Below are positions 24,419 through 33,147 of a stretch of DNA of 59,964 nucleotides, piece by piece. The stretch is taken from NCBI GenBank assembly GCA_016927185.1, contig JAFGND010000064.1:1-59964 (forward strand), written 5' to 3'. Both the position numbers and the translations under genes were made by a program. Below the pieces are notes generated by a model. It had not been told where the DNA came from and did not search any database. It saw only the letters and a program-made list of their open reading frames with translations. Numbering within the stretch: position 1 is the stretch's first letter; each line of letters starts with the position of its first letter. This stretch comes from Candidatus Coatesiibacteriota bacterium (GTDB taxonomy: Bacteria > JAFGND01).

Positions 24419-25132
24419 ATGAAGTATTTAGTTGTTTTATTGACAATTATGGTTTTACTTGTTGGGAATCTGTTCGCGGATGAGCAAAGTAACAAAATTT
24501 TGGAGAAGGTTATTGAAGCAAAAGGTGGATTAAAAGCTATTAAGAAAATAAAAACCGTATCATCAGAAAGTGAAGGATTAATTCTTACTGAGAATCAGAA
24601 TATAAAAATAAGCACCAGGATAATCTTACCTGATAAATATAGTGTTGCCATGAGTAAGCTAAGTGTGACATATCTGAGGATAATAAATGAAAACAAGACG
24701 CGATTATCCTTGAATGGACAACCTGTAAAACAGACAAAGGATGAGGATCAGGAAGCATTCAACTCAATATATAGAAGTGAATTGTATATTCTCACCCATC
24801 TTGAAGATAAAACGACATCCACTGCATTTAAAGGTGAGGATAAATGGCAGGATACTGAGGTATACAAGATTATGATTGATATTTCAGGAGCAAATGTAAT
24901 CTTATATATTGACAAAACTAGTTACAGGATTATAGGAAAAAGCTATGAGACAAAGCATCAATTAGGAACACTTCAAGTTGAAGAAGTATACAGGGATTAC
25001 AAGACCATTGAGAATGTTGTTATACCAATGAGAACTCTTACAAGAATCAATGGTAATGGTTACATTGATGCAACTATCAAAACAATAGAGTTTAATGGTA
25101 AAATAGACAAGAAGATTTTCAATCTGGATTAA
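24419..25132 (+). CDS. Exported LolA-like protein
   Basis: A 237-residue protein with a clear signal peptide ending near NLFADEQ. The mature part has the half-barrel pattern of the LolA/LppX-like superfamily: an early KVIEAKGGLKAIKKIKT helix, strand pairs such as ISTRIILPDKYSV, KGEDKWQDTEVYKI and VILYIDKTSYRI, and a late VIPMRTLTRI. Similar proteins annotated as outer-membrane lipoprotein-sorting proteins occur near envelope genes. It could carry lipoproteins or sense lipids. The ribosome site AGGAGG lies before the ATG. Confidence 0.62.
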   Translation: MKYLVVLLTIMVLLVGNLFADEQSNKILEKVIEAKGGLKAIKKIKTVSSESEGLILTENQNIKISTRIILPDKYSVAMSKLSVTYLRIINENKTRLSLNGQPVKQTKDEDQEAFNSIYRSELYILTHLEDKTTSTAFKGEDKWQDTEVYKIMIDISGANVILYIDKTSYRIIGKSYETKHQLGTLQVEEVYRDYKTIENVVIPMRTLTRINGNGYIDATIKTIEFNGKIDKKIFNLD

Positions 25133-25133
25133 A

Positions 25134-25586
25134 TTAGAATGCCAGAGAAGATTTGCTATCTTTCTGGTAAATATATGCTTCTAGCACCTGCATAACTAAA
25201 TCAAGGTCATTCATTATACGTCCAAGCAGACTGATATAGTAAGTTCTTGGATTATCAAGTTCAATGTCACTGATTGCCTGCCAGAATGATTTGCTCATAG
25301 AGCAGATTTCATTATAATAACTTCGCAGCTTTTTCAAGAAATCCTGAGGAGAAAGCTCTTGTTCCTGCTTATGCCATGAAATAAAATCACAAATGTTAAT
25401 AATTAATTGATAATAAGTTACGAGTTTCTGATAAATATCCTCGTTTAAATTTCGACGATAATAAAACCTATTTTTCAGTCTTTCTGAAAGGAATTTGTAT
25501 TCATCGAAACGCTCTTTAATTCTCAATCCATCAATCTTTAACTGTGATAGATAATCTCTCATTGAAGCAAAAGAACTCTGTTTCAT
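25134..25586 (-). CDS. Helical hypothetical protein
   Basis: A 150-residue, all-helical, soluble-looking protein without signal peptide or cysteine motif. A strong ribosome site (AAAGGAGGA) sits about 9 bases before the start, which supports translation. Tyr/Phe and Arg/Lys-rich helices alternate through the chain. I do not recognise the family. It is convergent with the LolA-like gene (1-base gap) and divergent from the oxidoreductase operon. Confidence 0.6.
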   Translation of the reverse strand: MKQSSFASMRDYLSQLKIDGLRIKERFDEYKFLSERLKNRFYYRRNLNEDIYQKLVTYYQLIINICDFISWHKQEQELSPQDFLKKLRSYYNEICSMSKSFWQAISDIELDNPRTYYISLLGRIMNDLDLVMQVLEAYIYQKDSKSSLAF

Positions 25587-25926
25587 TTGAATACTTTCCT
25601 CCTTTGACTATGACAGGAAGTGTTAAAGATTAAATTGATATATCTTTTGTCAAGGAAAATTGGAAAATAATTGTTATTCAATAACAATATTGGTTCATGG
25701 AAGAGACAAAAACTTGGTTTTTCAAGTTAATCCTTTTGTTGTTTTTAACTAAATTTGACTAAGACACTTTGAGAAGTTAACTTGTTGAAGATAAATGATT
25801 TATATTTAAATCTCTTAATCATGCTGATTATTAAATCTATAAAGAATCAAAAATACTTGCCTAAAAAATAGGTCTCTTTCTCCTATGTCATATATATTTA
25901 TAAACCTTACTCAAAAGGAGGCGTAA
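25587..25926. other. 340-base AT-rich divergent intergenic region
   Basis: This spacer separates a minus-strand hypothetical gene from the plus-strand oxidoreductase operon. No ORF, tRNA or terminator is seen. It holds one short perfect palindrome (separate entry) and should contain promoters for both directions, but I could not pick a convincing pair of -35/-10 hexamers. It ends with the ribosome site AAAGGAGG before 25927. Confidence 0.6.
25670..25688. promoter_or_regulatory. Perfect 19-base palindrome, candidate operator
   Basis: ATTGTTATT-C-AATAACAAT: two 9-base arms around one base, between divergent genes and about 240 bases upstream of the oxidoreductase operon. The size and symmetry fit a homodimeric repressor site. 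The sequence does not match Fnr or Rex consensus as I know them. Confidence 0.45.
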
Positions 25927-26145
25927 ATGCCTAAGATTGAAATTGATGCAAATCATTGCAAAGGATGTGGACTTTGTATTGATGCGTGTCCCAAAAAAGT
26001 CATAGTTTTCAGTGAGGATATCAACAAATTGGGATACCATCCGGCAACCCCAAAGAATGAGGGATGTATAGGATGCGGGATTTGTTTTTATACGTGTCCT
26101 GAACCTGAATCTATAACTGTTTATAAGGAAGATAAATCAGCATAA
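25927..26145 (+). CDS. 2-oxoacid:ferredoxin oxidoreductase, ferredoxin-like delta subunit
   Basis: A 72-residue protein with two 4Fe-4S cluster motifs, CKGCGLCIDACPK and CIGCGICFYTCPE, the typical 2[4Fe-4S] ferredoxin arrangement. As the first gene of a three-gene operon with TPP-enzyme subunits it is the electron-carrying delta (VorD/KorD-like) subunit, passing electrons from the TPP active site to free ferredoxin. A strong ribosome site AAAGGAGG precedes the ATG. Confidence 0.9.
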   Translation: MPKIEIDANHCKGCGLCIDACPKKVIVFSEDINKLGYHPATPKNEGCIGCGICFYTCPEPESITVYKEDKSA

Positions 26146-26154
26146 GGAGTTGAA

Positions 26155-27198
26155 ATGGCGAAACAATTTATAAAAGGTAATGATGCCATAGTAAAGGGAG
26201 CGTTGCTTGCAGGTTGTGAATGTTATTTTGGATATCCAATAACACCAGCATCTGAAATAGCTCATGCTGCAGCAAAGTATTTCCCTTTGTTAGGTAGAGT
26301 ATTCTTGCAGGCTGAATCAGAAATAGCTTCAATTCAGATGGTGTATGGAGCATCTTCTGCTGGAAGAAGGGTTATGACTGCATCAAGTTCTCCTGGAATA
26401 TCACTTAAACAGGAAGGTATATCATATTGTGCAGGGAGTGAGCTTCCATGCGTAATAATTGACATCTCTCGTGGAGGACCAGGTCTTGGGAACATTGCAC
26501 CAGAGCAGAGTGACTATTTCCAGATTGTAAAGGGAGGAGGTCATGGTGCTTATAAATTGTTGGTACTTGCCCCGGCGAGTGCCCAGGAAATGTGTGATTT
26601 AACAATGCTTGCTTTTGATTTGGCAGAGAAGTATAGAAATCCGGTTTGTATATTAGCAGATGGATATATAGGACAGATGATGGAACCTGTTGAATTTCCA
26701 GAACCTTTGACAGGAAGAGAATATCCTGACTGGGCGGTGCTTGGCAATAAAGAAACAAGGCAGAACCTTATTAATTCCATCTATCTTGACCCCATAGAAC
26801 TTGAAAATCATATATTAAAACTGAATGGCAAATATGAGAGGATGAAAAAGGAAGAAGTGAGATTTGAAAAATACAAGACAGATGATGCAGAAATAATATG
26901 TATAGGTTATGGTGTTGTTTCCAGGTTGCTAAAATCAGCGATAGATGAGTGCAGGAATAAAGGAATCAAGGCAGGTCTTCTCAGACCAATTACATTATTC
27001 CCGTTTCCTGAAAAAGAGATAAGAAATTTTGCAGAGTCATGCAAGTCTTACTTCGTTTCAGAGCTTTCTCTTGGACAGATGGTTGAAGATGTAAAACTTG
27101 CAGTTAATGGATTGAAACCTGTTCATTTTTATGGAAGAACAGGGGGAGTCGTTCCATCAGTTACTGAACTTTATCAACAAATTGAGAAGATTAGATAG
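26155..27198 (+). CDS. vorB: 2-oxoacid:ferredoxin oxidoreductase, alpha subunit (VorB-like)
   Basis: A 347-residue protein that matches VorB/KorA: it starts [16 protein letters not shown], then [15 protein letters not shown], the [16 protein letters not shown] block, and the pyrimidine-domain stretch [10 protein letters not shown]. This subunit contributes the TPP pyrimidine-binding and domain-II regions. The complex oxidatively decarboxylates 2-oxoacids to acyl-CoA, reducing ferredoxin. The sequence pattern favours 3-methyl-2-oxobutanoate (branched-chain) as in VorB, but 2-oxoglutarate cannot be excluded. It lies 9 bases after the ferredoxin gene. Confidence 0.9.
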   Translation: MAKQFIKGNDAIVKGALLAGCECYFGYPITPASEIAHAAAKYFPLLGRVFLQAESEIASIQMVYGASSAGRRVMTASSSPGISLKQEGISYCAGSELPCVIIDISRGGPGLGNIAPEQSDYFQIVKGGGHGAYKLLVLAPASAQEMCDLTMLAFDLAEKYRNPVCILADGYIGQMMEPVEFPEPLTGREYPDWAVLGNKETRQNLINSIYLDPIELENHILKLNGKYERMKKEEVRFEKYKTDDAEIICIGYGVVSRLLKSAIDECRNKGIKAGLLRPITLFPFPEKEIRNFAESCKSYFVSELSLGQMVEDVKLAVNGLKPVHFYGRTGGVVPSVTELYQQIEKIR

Positions 27199-27206
27199 GG
27201 GGCAAT

Positions 27207-28643
27207 ATGAATATATTCTTGAGAAAACCAAAAGGCTTCTATGATGTTTATTTAAGAAGTCCGGCATCTGACAAAACAAATACCCATTATTGCCCTGGTT
27301 GCGGTCATGGGATAATCCATAAACTAATAGCTCAGGCAATAGAGGATTTTGATATAAAAGACAGGACAATAATGATATCACCTGTTGGTTGCAGTGTTTT
27401 TGTCTACTACTATTTTGATACTGGAAATGTACAAGTTGCACATGGAAGAGCTCCTGCTGTTGCAACTGGCTTAAAAAGAGCTAATCCAGACAGCATAGTC
27501 ATTTCATATCAAGGAGATGGAGATTTGGCTGCAATTGGCGGTAATAATATAATGCAAGCAGCAAACAGAGGAGAGAATATTACTGTTTTCTTTGTTAATA
27601 ATGCTATTTATGGAATGACTGGTGGACAGATGGCTCCAACAACCATGATTGGACAGAAGACAATGACTTCTCCTTATGGTCGAAATATATATAATGAAGG
27701 ATACCCTTTAAAAGTAGTAGAATTGCTTGCCACATTTGAAGCAACTACTTACCTGGAAAGAGTTTCTATAATGGATGCTGCAAGTATAAATAAAGCTCGC
27801 AATGCAGTAAGAAAAGCTATACAATGCCAGATAGATAACAAAGGTTTTTCATTGGTTGAGATTCTCTCTACTTGCCCAAGCAACTGGAAAATGAGTCCTG
27901 TTGAAGCGAAAAAATGGATAAAAACTGACATGATAACATATTTTACGCCACATGTTACAAAAGATAAAATCAATGAAAGAGAATCGCATAAAGTTGAAAA
28001 AATCAGGCTTAATTCTGAAGAAACAAAAAGCAAGCTAGATTTGCCTGAGAAGCGTGACTTGGTTAAGATAGATATGTCATCAGTTAAAGAGAAATATAAA
28101 AATCCAAGAATCAAGATAGCTGGATTCGGTGGTCAGGGGGTGCTTATTCTAGGTAACATGCTAGCTATTGCTGGCATGGAAGAAGGTTTCAATGTTACCT
28201 GGCTACCATCTTATGGACCTGAAATGAGAGGTGGAACAGCTAATTGTCATGTAAGAATAGATGAAAAACCAATAGGAGCACCTTCTGTGGCAAAAGCAGA
28301 TGTTTTAATAGCAATGAACAAACCCTCACTTGAGAAATTCGAGAAAGAGGAATATCTTGAATCAGGTGCTCTTTTGATATATAATACTACATTGATAGAT
28401 ATAGAGCCAAGCAGAAAGGATGTAGATATTATAGCTATTCCAGCAACTAAAATGGCAGATGATATGGGAGACCTAAAAGTTGCAAACATGATCATCATAG
28501 GTGCTTATATGGAAAAAACAAAACTCATTAATGAAGAAGCATTAGAAAGAGCATTGCAGACAGGAGTAAAGCGCAAGAATTTAATGGATTTAAACAAGAA
28601 GGCAATTAAAGCTGGAATGGACTTTGTCAAGAATCTCAAATAG
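27207..28643 (+). CDS. 2-oxoacid:ferredoxin oxidoreductase, fused beta-gamma subunit
   Basis: A 478-residue fusion. Residues about 1-250 are the TPP-binding beta subunit (CPGCGHGIIHKL, then GDGDLAAIGGNN with the TPP/Mg motif, then NNAIYGMTGGQMAPTT). Residues about 295-478 are the gamma subunit (KIAGFGGQGVLILGNMLA, then PSYGPEMRGGTANCHV). The two are usually separate genes in Vor/Kor operons. A lysine-rich linker of about 45 residues joins them. With the two upstream genes this gives a complete delta-alpha-(beta+gamma) enzyme. A stem-loop terminator follows. Confidence 0.9.
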   Translation: MNIFLRKPKGFYDVYLRSPASDKTNTHYCPGCGHGIIHKLIAQAIEDFDIKDRTIMISPVGCSVFVYYYFDTGNVQVAHGRAPAVATGLKRANPDSIVISYQGDGDLAAIGGNNIMQAANRGENITVFFVNNAIYGMTGGQMAPTTMIGQKTMTSPYGRNIYNEGYPLKVVELLATFEATTYLERVSIMDAASINKARNAVRKAIQCQIDNKGFSLVEILSTCPSNWKMSPVEAKKWIKTDMITYFTPHVTKDKINERESHKVEKIRLNSEETKSKLDLPEKRDLVKIDMSSVKEKYKNPRIKIAGFGGQGVLILGNMLAIAGMEEGFNVTWLPSYGPEMRGGTANCHVRIDEKPIGAPSVAKADVLIAMNKPSLEKFEKEEYLESGALLIYNTTLIDIEPSRKDVDIIAIPATKMADDMGDLKVANMIIIGAYMEKTKLINEEALERALQTGVKRKNLMDLNKKAIKAGMDFVKNLK

Positions 28644-28666
28644 TGAGTGTTTTCAATGATTTATAA

Positions 28667-28698
28667 GAGGGGTGTAAATAATTGCACCCCTTTGTTTT
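28667..28698 (+). terminator. Probable intrinsic terminator of oxidoreductase operon
   Basis: AGGGGTGTAA (28668-28677) pairs with the segment through 28691, TTGCACCCCT, with one G-U-type pair and a short AT loop. TTGTTTTA follows. It lies 24 bases after the beta-gamma stop and ends directly at the next start codon, so it may also affect translation of the following gene. Confidence 0.7.
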
Positions 28699-29268
28699 AT
28701 GATAATGAATGAATCGCGATTGGAAAAAGAAGTAATCCAGAAAGCCTTGAAAGAAGGTAGAGAGGTTAACATAAAACCTTATGGGGGTAGCATGCTTCCT
28801 GTTATCTGGGAAGGAGAGATTATAAAAGTAGTGGCCTGTGATGTCAATTCAATCAAGCCCAGAACAATCATCCTTTACTGGGAAGAATCAAAAGAAATCC
28901 TAATTGCTCATAGATTTTGGAAGAGGATTGATGATAAACTACTTACCAAGGGCGACGCAAGTCTATCAAGAAAAGGTTTTATGAAAGTAAAACCAGAAAA
29001 TGTTATAGGTCAAGTGAATCAGGTAATAAAAAAATGGGGACATCTCAATTTTGATTGGTTACCAATGAGAATCTGGAGCTTACTATTTTGTTATATTTCA
29101 ATGATTTATGGGACAATAGTTCACATTCTTTTCAGAAAGAATGCGTTCTTTTGTAATAAAGCTGTTGCCTTGTTCAGGAAATGTGCATCTCTGTCTCTCA
29201 GAATGATTTATTACAAACAAGAGTTGGGTAGAAAGCTAGGTTTATGGGGAAGAAAGGTAATCCCTTAA
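28699..29268 (+). CDS. S24/S26-family (signal peptidase-like) protein
   Basis: A 189-residue protein with the S24/S26 serine-peptidase fold signs: PYGGSMLPVIWEGE with candidate nucleophile Ser31, then LIAHRFWKR with His71 where LepB has lysine, and a following GD motif (TKGDASLSRK). The Ser-His form resembles S26B (SipW and archaeal or ER signal peptidases). Unlike them, no N-terminal membrane helix is seen. A hydrophobic stretch lies near residues 122-140. The substrate is unknown. No ribosome site is visible because the terminator hairpin runs up to the start. ATG at 28705 is an alternative start. The 3' end overlaps convergent pyrE by 27 bases. Confidence 0.7.
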   Translation: MIMNESRLEKEVIQKALKEGREVNIKPYGGSMLPVIWEGEIIKVVACDVNSIKPRTIILYWEESKEILIAHRFWKRIDDKLLTKGDASLSRKGFMKVKPENVIGQVNQVIKKWGHLNFDWLPMRIWSLLFCYISMIYGTIVHILFRKNAFFCNKAVALFRKCASLSLRMIYYKQELGRKLGLWGRKVIP

Positions 29269-29802
29269 CTCACTTAGCTTGAATAGCGGTTCTACTTTAA
29301 TACCCATACTTTCAATGTTTTCTTTACCATTATTTTCTTCTCGGTCCACTATTACAATTACAATTAAAGGTTTATAACCTTCCTCCCTTAATCTCTTAAT
29401 TGCATCTATTGTGCTTTTACCTGTTGTTATAACATCATCAACAACAACAACTTCACTTCCAGATTCAATATTGCCTTCAATCCATTTTAAAGTACCATGT
29501 TTTTTGGGTTCCTTCCTTACTGAGAAAGAAGGAATTGGCTTGTTTTTCAAATAGCTTATCAAGGATACTGAAATTGCTATGGGATCCGCACCTAATGTCA
29601 TTCCACCAATTCCTTTTGGATCAAGTTTTTCGATAATTGAGAATATCATTTGGCCAATAAGAAATTGACCTTCAGGTAAAAATGTAACTTGTTTACAATC
29701 AATATAATAAGGACTTAATCTTCCCGAGGAAAGAAGAAAAGGAGACTCTTCATTATATCTATATGATCTCTCCAGTATTAACTCGATTAATCTGTTTCTC
29801 AT
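29242..29802 (-). CDS. pyrE: Orotate phosphoribosyltransferase
   Basis: A 186-residue type I phosphoribosyltransferase. It has the SGRLSPYYIDCKQV block near the N-terminus that is typical of PyrE, the GIGGMTLGADPIA loop, and the PRPP-binding motif VVVVDDVITTGKS. It transfers ribose-5-phosphate from PRPP to orotate, giving OMP in pyrimidine synthesis. The gene is one base downstream of the C_GCAxxG_C_C-family gene on the same strand. Confidence 0.92.
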   Translation of the reverse strand: MRNRLIELILERSYRYNEESPFLLSSGRLSPYYIDCKQVTFLPEGQFLIGQMIFSIIEKLDPKGIGGMTLGADPIAISVSLISYLKNKPIPSFSVRKEPKKHGTLKWIEGNIESGSEVVVVDDVITTGKSTIDAIKRLREEGYKPLIVIVIVDREENNGKENIESMGIKVEPLFKLSELRDYLSSP

Positions 29803-30219
29803 TTACAGATTAGTCAGAATAAGATTCCTCAGGAAACTCACAGAATTTTCTATCATGTCAAGGCAGACTTCAGTATGACCTTTGAAATTATCTGTTATCA
29901 CAATATCTTCACATTTTTTTGCATATTTTTCAGAAATCCACTTCAAGAAATCCCTTGTGAGTCTGTAGTTTTTCTTTTTTGTTTCTAAATCATTTGGGTC
30001 AGTTCTTCCAAAGTAAAATCCAATTCCCATTGCTCCTCCCGTAATTATTCCGCAAATATCTCTAGAAGCACCTATACCACCACCAAAAGGGGTTACAACT
30101 TTAAGCAATTCTTCAGAAGCGTTGTTTTCTACCAAAGCAAGGAAAGTAGCTTCAGCGCAATTATAACCTTTATCTAGATATTCTCTAGCCTTCTTTGGGG
30201 CATTTTCTGATATAACCAT
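29803..30219 (-). CDS. C_GCAxxG_C_C family redox-type protein
   Basis: A 138-residue protein matching the C_GCAxxG_C_C family: GYNCAEATFLAL near the N-terminus, FGGGIGASRDICGIITGGAMGIG in the middle (quoted in parts: GGGIGASR, CGIITGGAMG), and a late VCLDMIEN. Cysteines at these spaced positions suggest metal or cofactor binding, and the family is associated with redox proteins of anaerobes. Function unproven. A ribosome site (AGGAGGTTC) precedes the ATG. Followed directly by pyrE. Confidence 0.8.
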   Translation of the reverse strand: MVISENAPKKAREYLDKGYNCAEATFLALVENNASEELLKVVTPFGGGIGASRDICGIITGGAMGIGFYFGRTDPNDLETKKKNYRLTRDFLKWISEKYAKKCEDIVITDNFKGHTEVCLDMIENSVSFLRNLILTNL

Positions 30220-30300
30220 TTGAACCTCCTGCGTGTACTTCTTAAAACATTGCCCTGATTCCAGAATTTACTTTTTTGTACAACAGGAAATAATAAAGCC

Positions 30301-30329
30301 TTGACTAACTTATATAATTTTATTAATAT
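30301..30329 (+). promoter_or_regulatory. Candidate promoter for HD-GYP gene
   Basis: TTGACT (30301-30306), 17 bases, TAATAT (30324-30329). The start codon is at 30347, so the implied leader is only about 11 bases and lacks a Shine-Dalgarno sequence. Confidence 0.45.
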
Positions 30330-30346
30330 AGCCATGTAACGTAAAA

Positions 30347-31816
30347 ATGGAAAAGAAATTAATTTATATTGGTTCTCCTGAACGATCTATTATAAAGAAA
30401 CTCAAAGAAACAAAGTATCAATTTATTGTCTTCCATACAGTTAAGGAATTTGCTGACAGATATGACAAAAATGAGGAGTTTAATATTATCATTATTGATG
30501 CATCCCTTTCTCAAGACGAGCTTTATGCTTTTGAAGGTGGAGGCAACAAGAGTACAGTAATTCTTGCAATAAGCCCTGAAGAAAGCATACAAGAATTTCT
30601 CTATTCACCAGTAGCTGATGTTATTTTTGATGATTACACTCCGTCAAGCATTATTGAGAAAAAGCTAGACAGATTTTTGATAGAGAATATGGATCATAAA
30701 AGAGATTATCTAGATAAACTGGAAGAATTGGAAAAGGAAAAGGAAGAAAAAGTCTATCAGTTGGAATTAATAAAGGATATTAATCTGATACTAGGTAAAG
30801 TATTGCAATTGGATGAATTACTATCAGCCATATTGAAACTGGCACTTGATTTTACTGAAGGAAAATCAGGAGCTATCTTGATGCTTGAGGAGCAATCAGG
30901 AAATTACCAGGTAAAATCATTTCATGGATTAGATGGAGAAGGAGTATCTGGAGTCAGAATACCAAAAGATAAAGGAGTGATGTCTACAATAACACAGAAT
31001 AATATTGGGCAAATCTTCCATAGCAAGCAAGAAGTTTTCCACTGGGAACCTATTCTACCTATTGAACCAGATTTTAAAAGTTTTATTGCATACCCTATCA
31101 GTAGTTCAAATGGTATTCCAGCAATAATACTTTTATATGATAAACTTAATGGTTCTGGTTTTAGCAGAAATGACTATGAAATAGTAAAACTGATTTCCAG
31201 ACAAGCAGCAGGCTCTGTAGAGAATGCAAGATTATATGAGAGCATTAAGATGAATTACTATAATACTGTAAGGGCTTTAGCTATTGCATTAGAGGCAAGT
31301 GATCCTTATACAAGAGGTCATAGTGAAAGAGTTTCAAGTTATGCAATAATAATAGCTCATTCAATGGGATTACCCCAGGATGAGATTCATGAAATAGAAT
31401 ATTATGCAATTTTGCATGATATAGGCAAGATAGCTATTCCAGGTGAGATACTTCATAAAGAAGGTGCTCTGACAGAAAGTGAATATGAGATAATGATGAC
31501 GCATTCGCAAATTGGAGCTGATATTATAGCTAGTATTGGGTTTCTGCAGAAAGTGACTTCTCTGATTCGATATCATCATGAACATTGGGATGGAAATGGC
31601 TATTATCATCTAAAACACGAGCAAATTCCTGTACAAGCAAGAATTGTTGCTGTAGCAGATGCTTATGATGCAATGGTTTCTGATAGACCATACAGAAAGG
31701 CAATGACAAGCAAGGAAGCAATTATTGAGCTAAAAAAACATTCAGGAACGCAATTTGATCCTGATGTAGTCAAGGTTTTTGTTCAAATATTAGAGCGTTT
31801 TTACGGTCAAAATTAA
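30347..31816 (+). CDS. HD-GYP protein with pseudo-receiver and GAF domains
   Basis: A 489-residue protein: a receiver-like N-terminal domain (about 1-112) that keeps an Asp at 51 but lacks the acidic pair near its start, a coiled linker (118-145), a GAF domain (about 150-298), and a C-terminal HD-GYP phosphodiesterase domain. The HD pair is His357-Asp358 in ILHDIGKIAIP. The diagnostic motif reads HHEHWDGNGYY, so GYP is GYY (418-420), and IPVQARIVAVADAYDAM and DRPYRKAMT follow. It probably degrades cyclic di-GMP. The Pro to Tyr change may alter activity. The next gene is a PilZ receptor. Confidence 0.85.
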   Translation: MEKKLIYIGSPERSIIKKLKETKYQFIVFHTVKEFADRYDKNEEFNIIIIDASLSQDELYAFEGGGNKSTVILAISPEESIQEFLYSPVADVIFDDYTPSSIIEKKLDRFLIENMDHKRDYLDKLEELEKEKEEKVYQLELIKDINLILGKVLQLDELLSAILKLALDFTEGKSGAILMLEEQSGNYQVKSFHGLDGEGVSGVRIPKDKGVMSTITQNNIGQIFHSKQEVFHWEPILPIEPDFKSFIAYPISSSNGIPAIILLYDKLNGSGFSRNDYEIVKLISRQAAGSVENARLYESIKMNYYNTVRALAIALEASDPYTRGHSERVSSYAIIIAHSMGLPQDEIHEIEYYAILHDIGKIAIPGEILHKEGALTESEYEIMMTHSQIGADIIASIGFLQKVTSLIRYHHEHWDGNGYYHLKHEQIPVQARIVAVADAYDAMVSDRPYRKAMTSKEAIIELKKHSGTQFDPDVVKVFVQILERFYGQN

Positions 31817-31821
31817 TATCT

Positions 31822-32202
31822 ATGGTAATTAGAAGATTCAAAAGAACAGAAGTTCCTATTGAATTAAAAATCTCTTTTTTGAAAGAGTTAAATGGGAAAT
31901 GGTTTCCTGTGGGAAATGAATTAACTGTTCATACAAGAAATATTAGCCCTGGTGGATGTTTCATTCAAATAAATTCTATAGAAGCAGGTTTTCAATATGT
32001 TATATTGAAAGTTCTCTCATTTCCAGATGGTAACAATTTCAACTGGATATTCGGAGAAGTTATATGGAGCAGGAATGAACCTGTAAATGATAAAGACTAT
32101 AAACTAAGTCTGGGGATCAAGTTTATTCTTATGGAGTCAAGTCTAAGGAATTTCATCCAGGAAAGCATTCAAAGAGCATATCCGACTATATTTGAAGGAT
32201 GA
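31822..32202 (+). CDS. PilZ-domain protein
   Basis: A 126-residue single-domain protein with the two cyclic-di-GMP-binding motifs of PilZ: RRFKR (residues 4-8) and NISPGG (40-45, the D/NxSxxG motif), followed by beta strands such as FGEVIWSRNE. It probably binds cyclic di-GMP made elsewhere and relays it to an unknown output. It lies 5 bases after the HD-GYP gene and overlaps truB by 4 bases. Confidence 0.85.
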   Translation: MVIRRFKRTEVPIELKISFLKELNGKWFPVGNELTVHTRNISPGGCFIQINSIEAGFQYVILKVLSFPDGNNFNWIFGEVIWSRNEPVNDKDYKLSLGIKFILMESSLRNFIQESIQRAYPTIFEG

Positions 32203-33080
32203 ATTGTTTCATAAACATATACAAACCAGAAGGTTTGAAATCGATGGATATAACAAGATATTTCAAGAGAAAATTCAAGGAAAAAGTAGGTCATATAGGA
32301 ACACTTGATCCACTTGCAGAAGGAGTCTTACCAATTGCAATAGGCGGGGCAAACAAGCTTACGCGTTTTATTCATGAATTCAAAAAAACATATAAGGTGA
32401 AGATAAGATTAGGATTGACTACTGATAGTGATGATATAACTGGAAAAATAATGAATAGTCATGATGTCGGAAGTATTGAAATAACAGATATTATCTATGT
32501 GCTGAATAAATATAAAGGCAAGATACTTCAGAAACCTCCTTTATATTCAGCTTTAAAAATAAAAGGTAAAAGGGCATATTCCTTGGCAAGAAAGGGAATT
32601 GATCTGGAACTACCCGAAAAGGAAATTGAGATTTATTCCCTGGAATTTATAGACTTTGATAATCCTTTTCTTGCTCTTAAAATCGATTGCAGTAAGGGAA
32701 CTTATATCAGATCACTAGCAAGGGATATTGGAAACGAACTTGGATTAGGAGGATGCATAGATAAACTAGAAAGATTGAGTATCGGAGAGTTTAATACTGC
32801 AAATGCCATTAGAATGAACGAATTTAACGAAAATAGAGATTTGATAAACCCCTTAAATGTGCTAAGATGGAATATTCTGTTATTGGATAAGAACATGACA
32901 AAAAGATTAACCAATGGAAATTCAACAATTATTTCCAAGTCTGTTAAAGGTATATATTGGATGCAAGATATTGATGGAAGGATTTTCGGATTGGGAGAAG
33001 TAAATGGGAATGAAATAAAACCGATGATCATTTTTGATTTTCGCAATAGCTTATTCAGAAAGGAAACCTGTATATGTTAG
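32199..33080 (+). CDS. truB: tRNA pseudouridine-55 synthase
   Basis: A 293-residue enzyme with the TruB start (FINIYKPEGLKSMD), the catalytic aspartate in GHIGTLDPLAEGVLP (Asp37), the PPLYSALKIKGKRAYSLAR block and CSKGTYIRSLARDIG. It isomerises U55 in the T loop of tRNAs. A C-terminal PUA-like extension (about 230-290) is present but divergent. It overlaps the PilZ gene by ATGA. Confidence 0.94.
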   Translation: MNCFINIYKPEGLKSMDITRYFKRKFKEKVGHIGTLDPLAEGVLPIAIGGANKLTRFIHEFKKTYKVKIRLGLTTDSDDITGKIMNSHDVGSIEITDIIYVLNKYKGKILQKPPLYSALKIKGKRAYSLARKGIDLELPEKEIEIYSLEFIDFDNPFLALKIDCSKGTYIRSLARDIGNELGLGGCIDKLERLSIGEFNTANAIRMNEFNENRDLINPLNVLRWNILLLDKNMTKRLTNGNSTIISKSVKGIYWMQDIDGRIFGLGEVNGNEIKPMIIFDFRNSLFRKETCIC

Positions 33081-33147
33081 CTAATAAAAGGCTTGACAAT
33101 TCTTTCATGTACTTATTAAGCGTTGATTTGACAGAGGAGGAAACTAG

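Noticed and set aside
26405-26758. Minus-strand ORF opposite vorB
   Set aside because: It is fully inside a well-supported gene, has no ribosome site and no domain.
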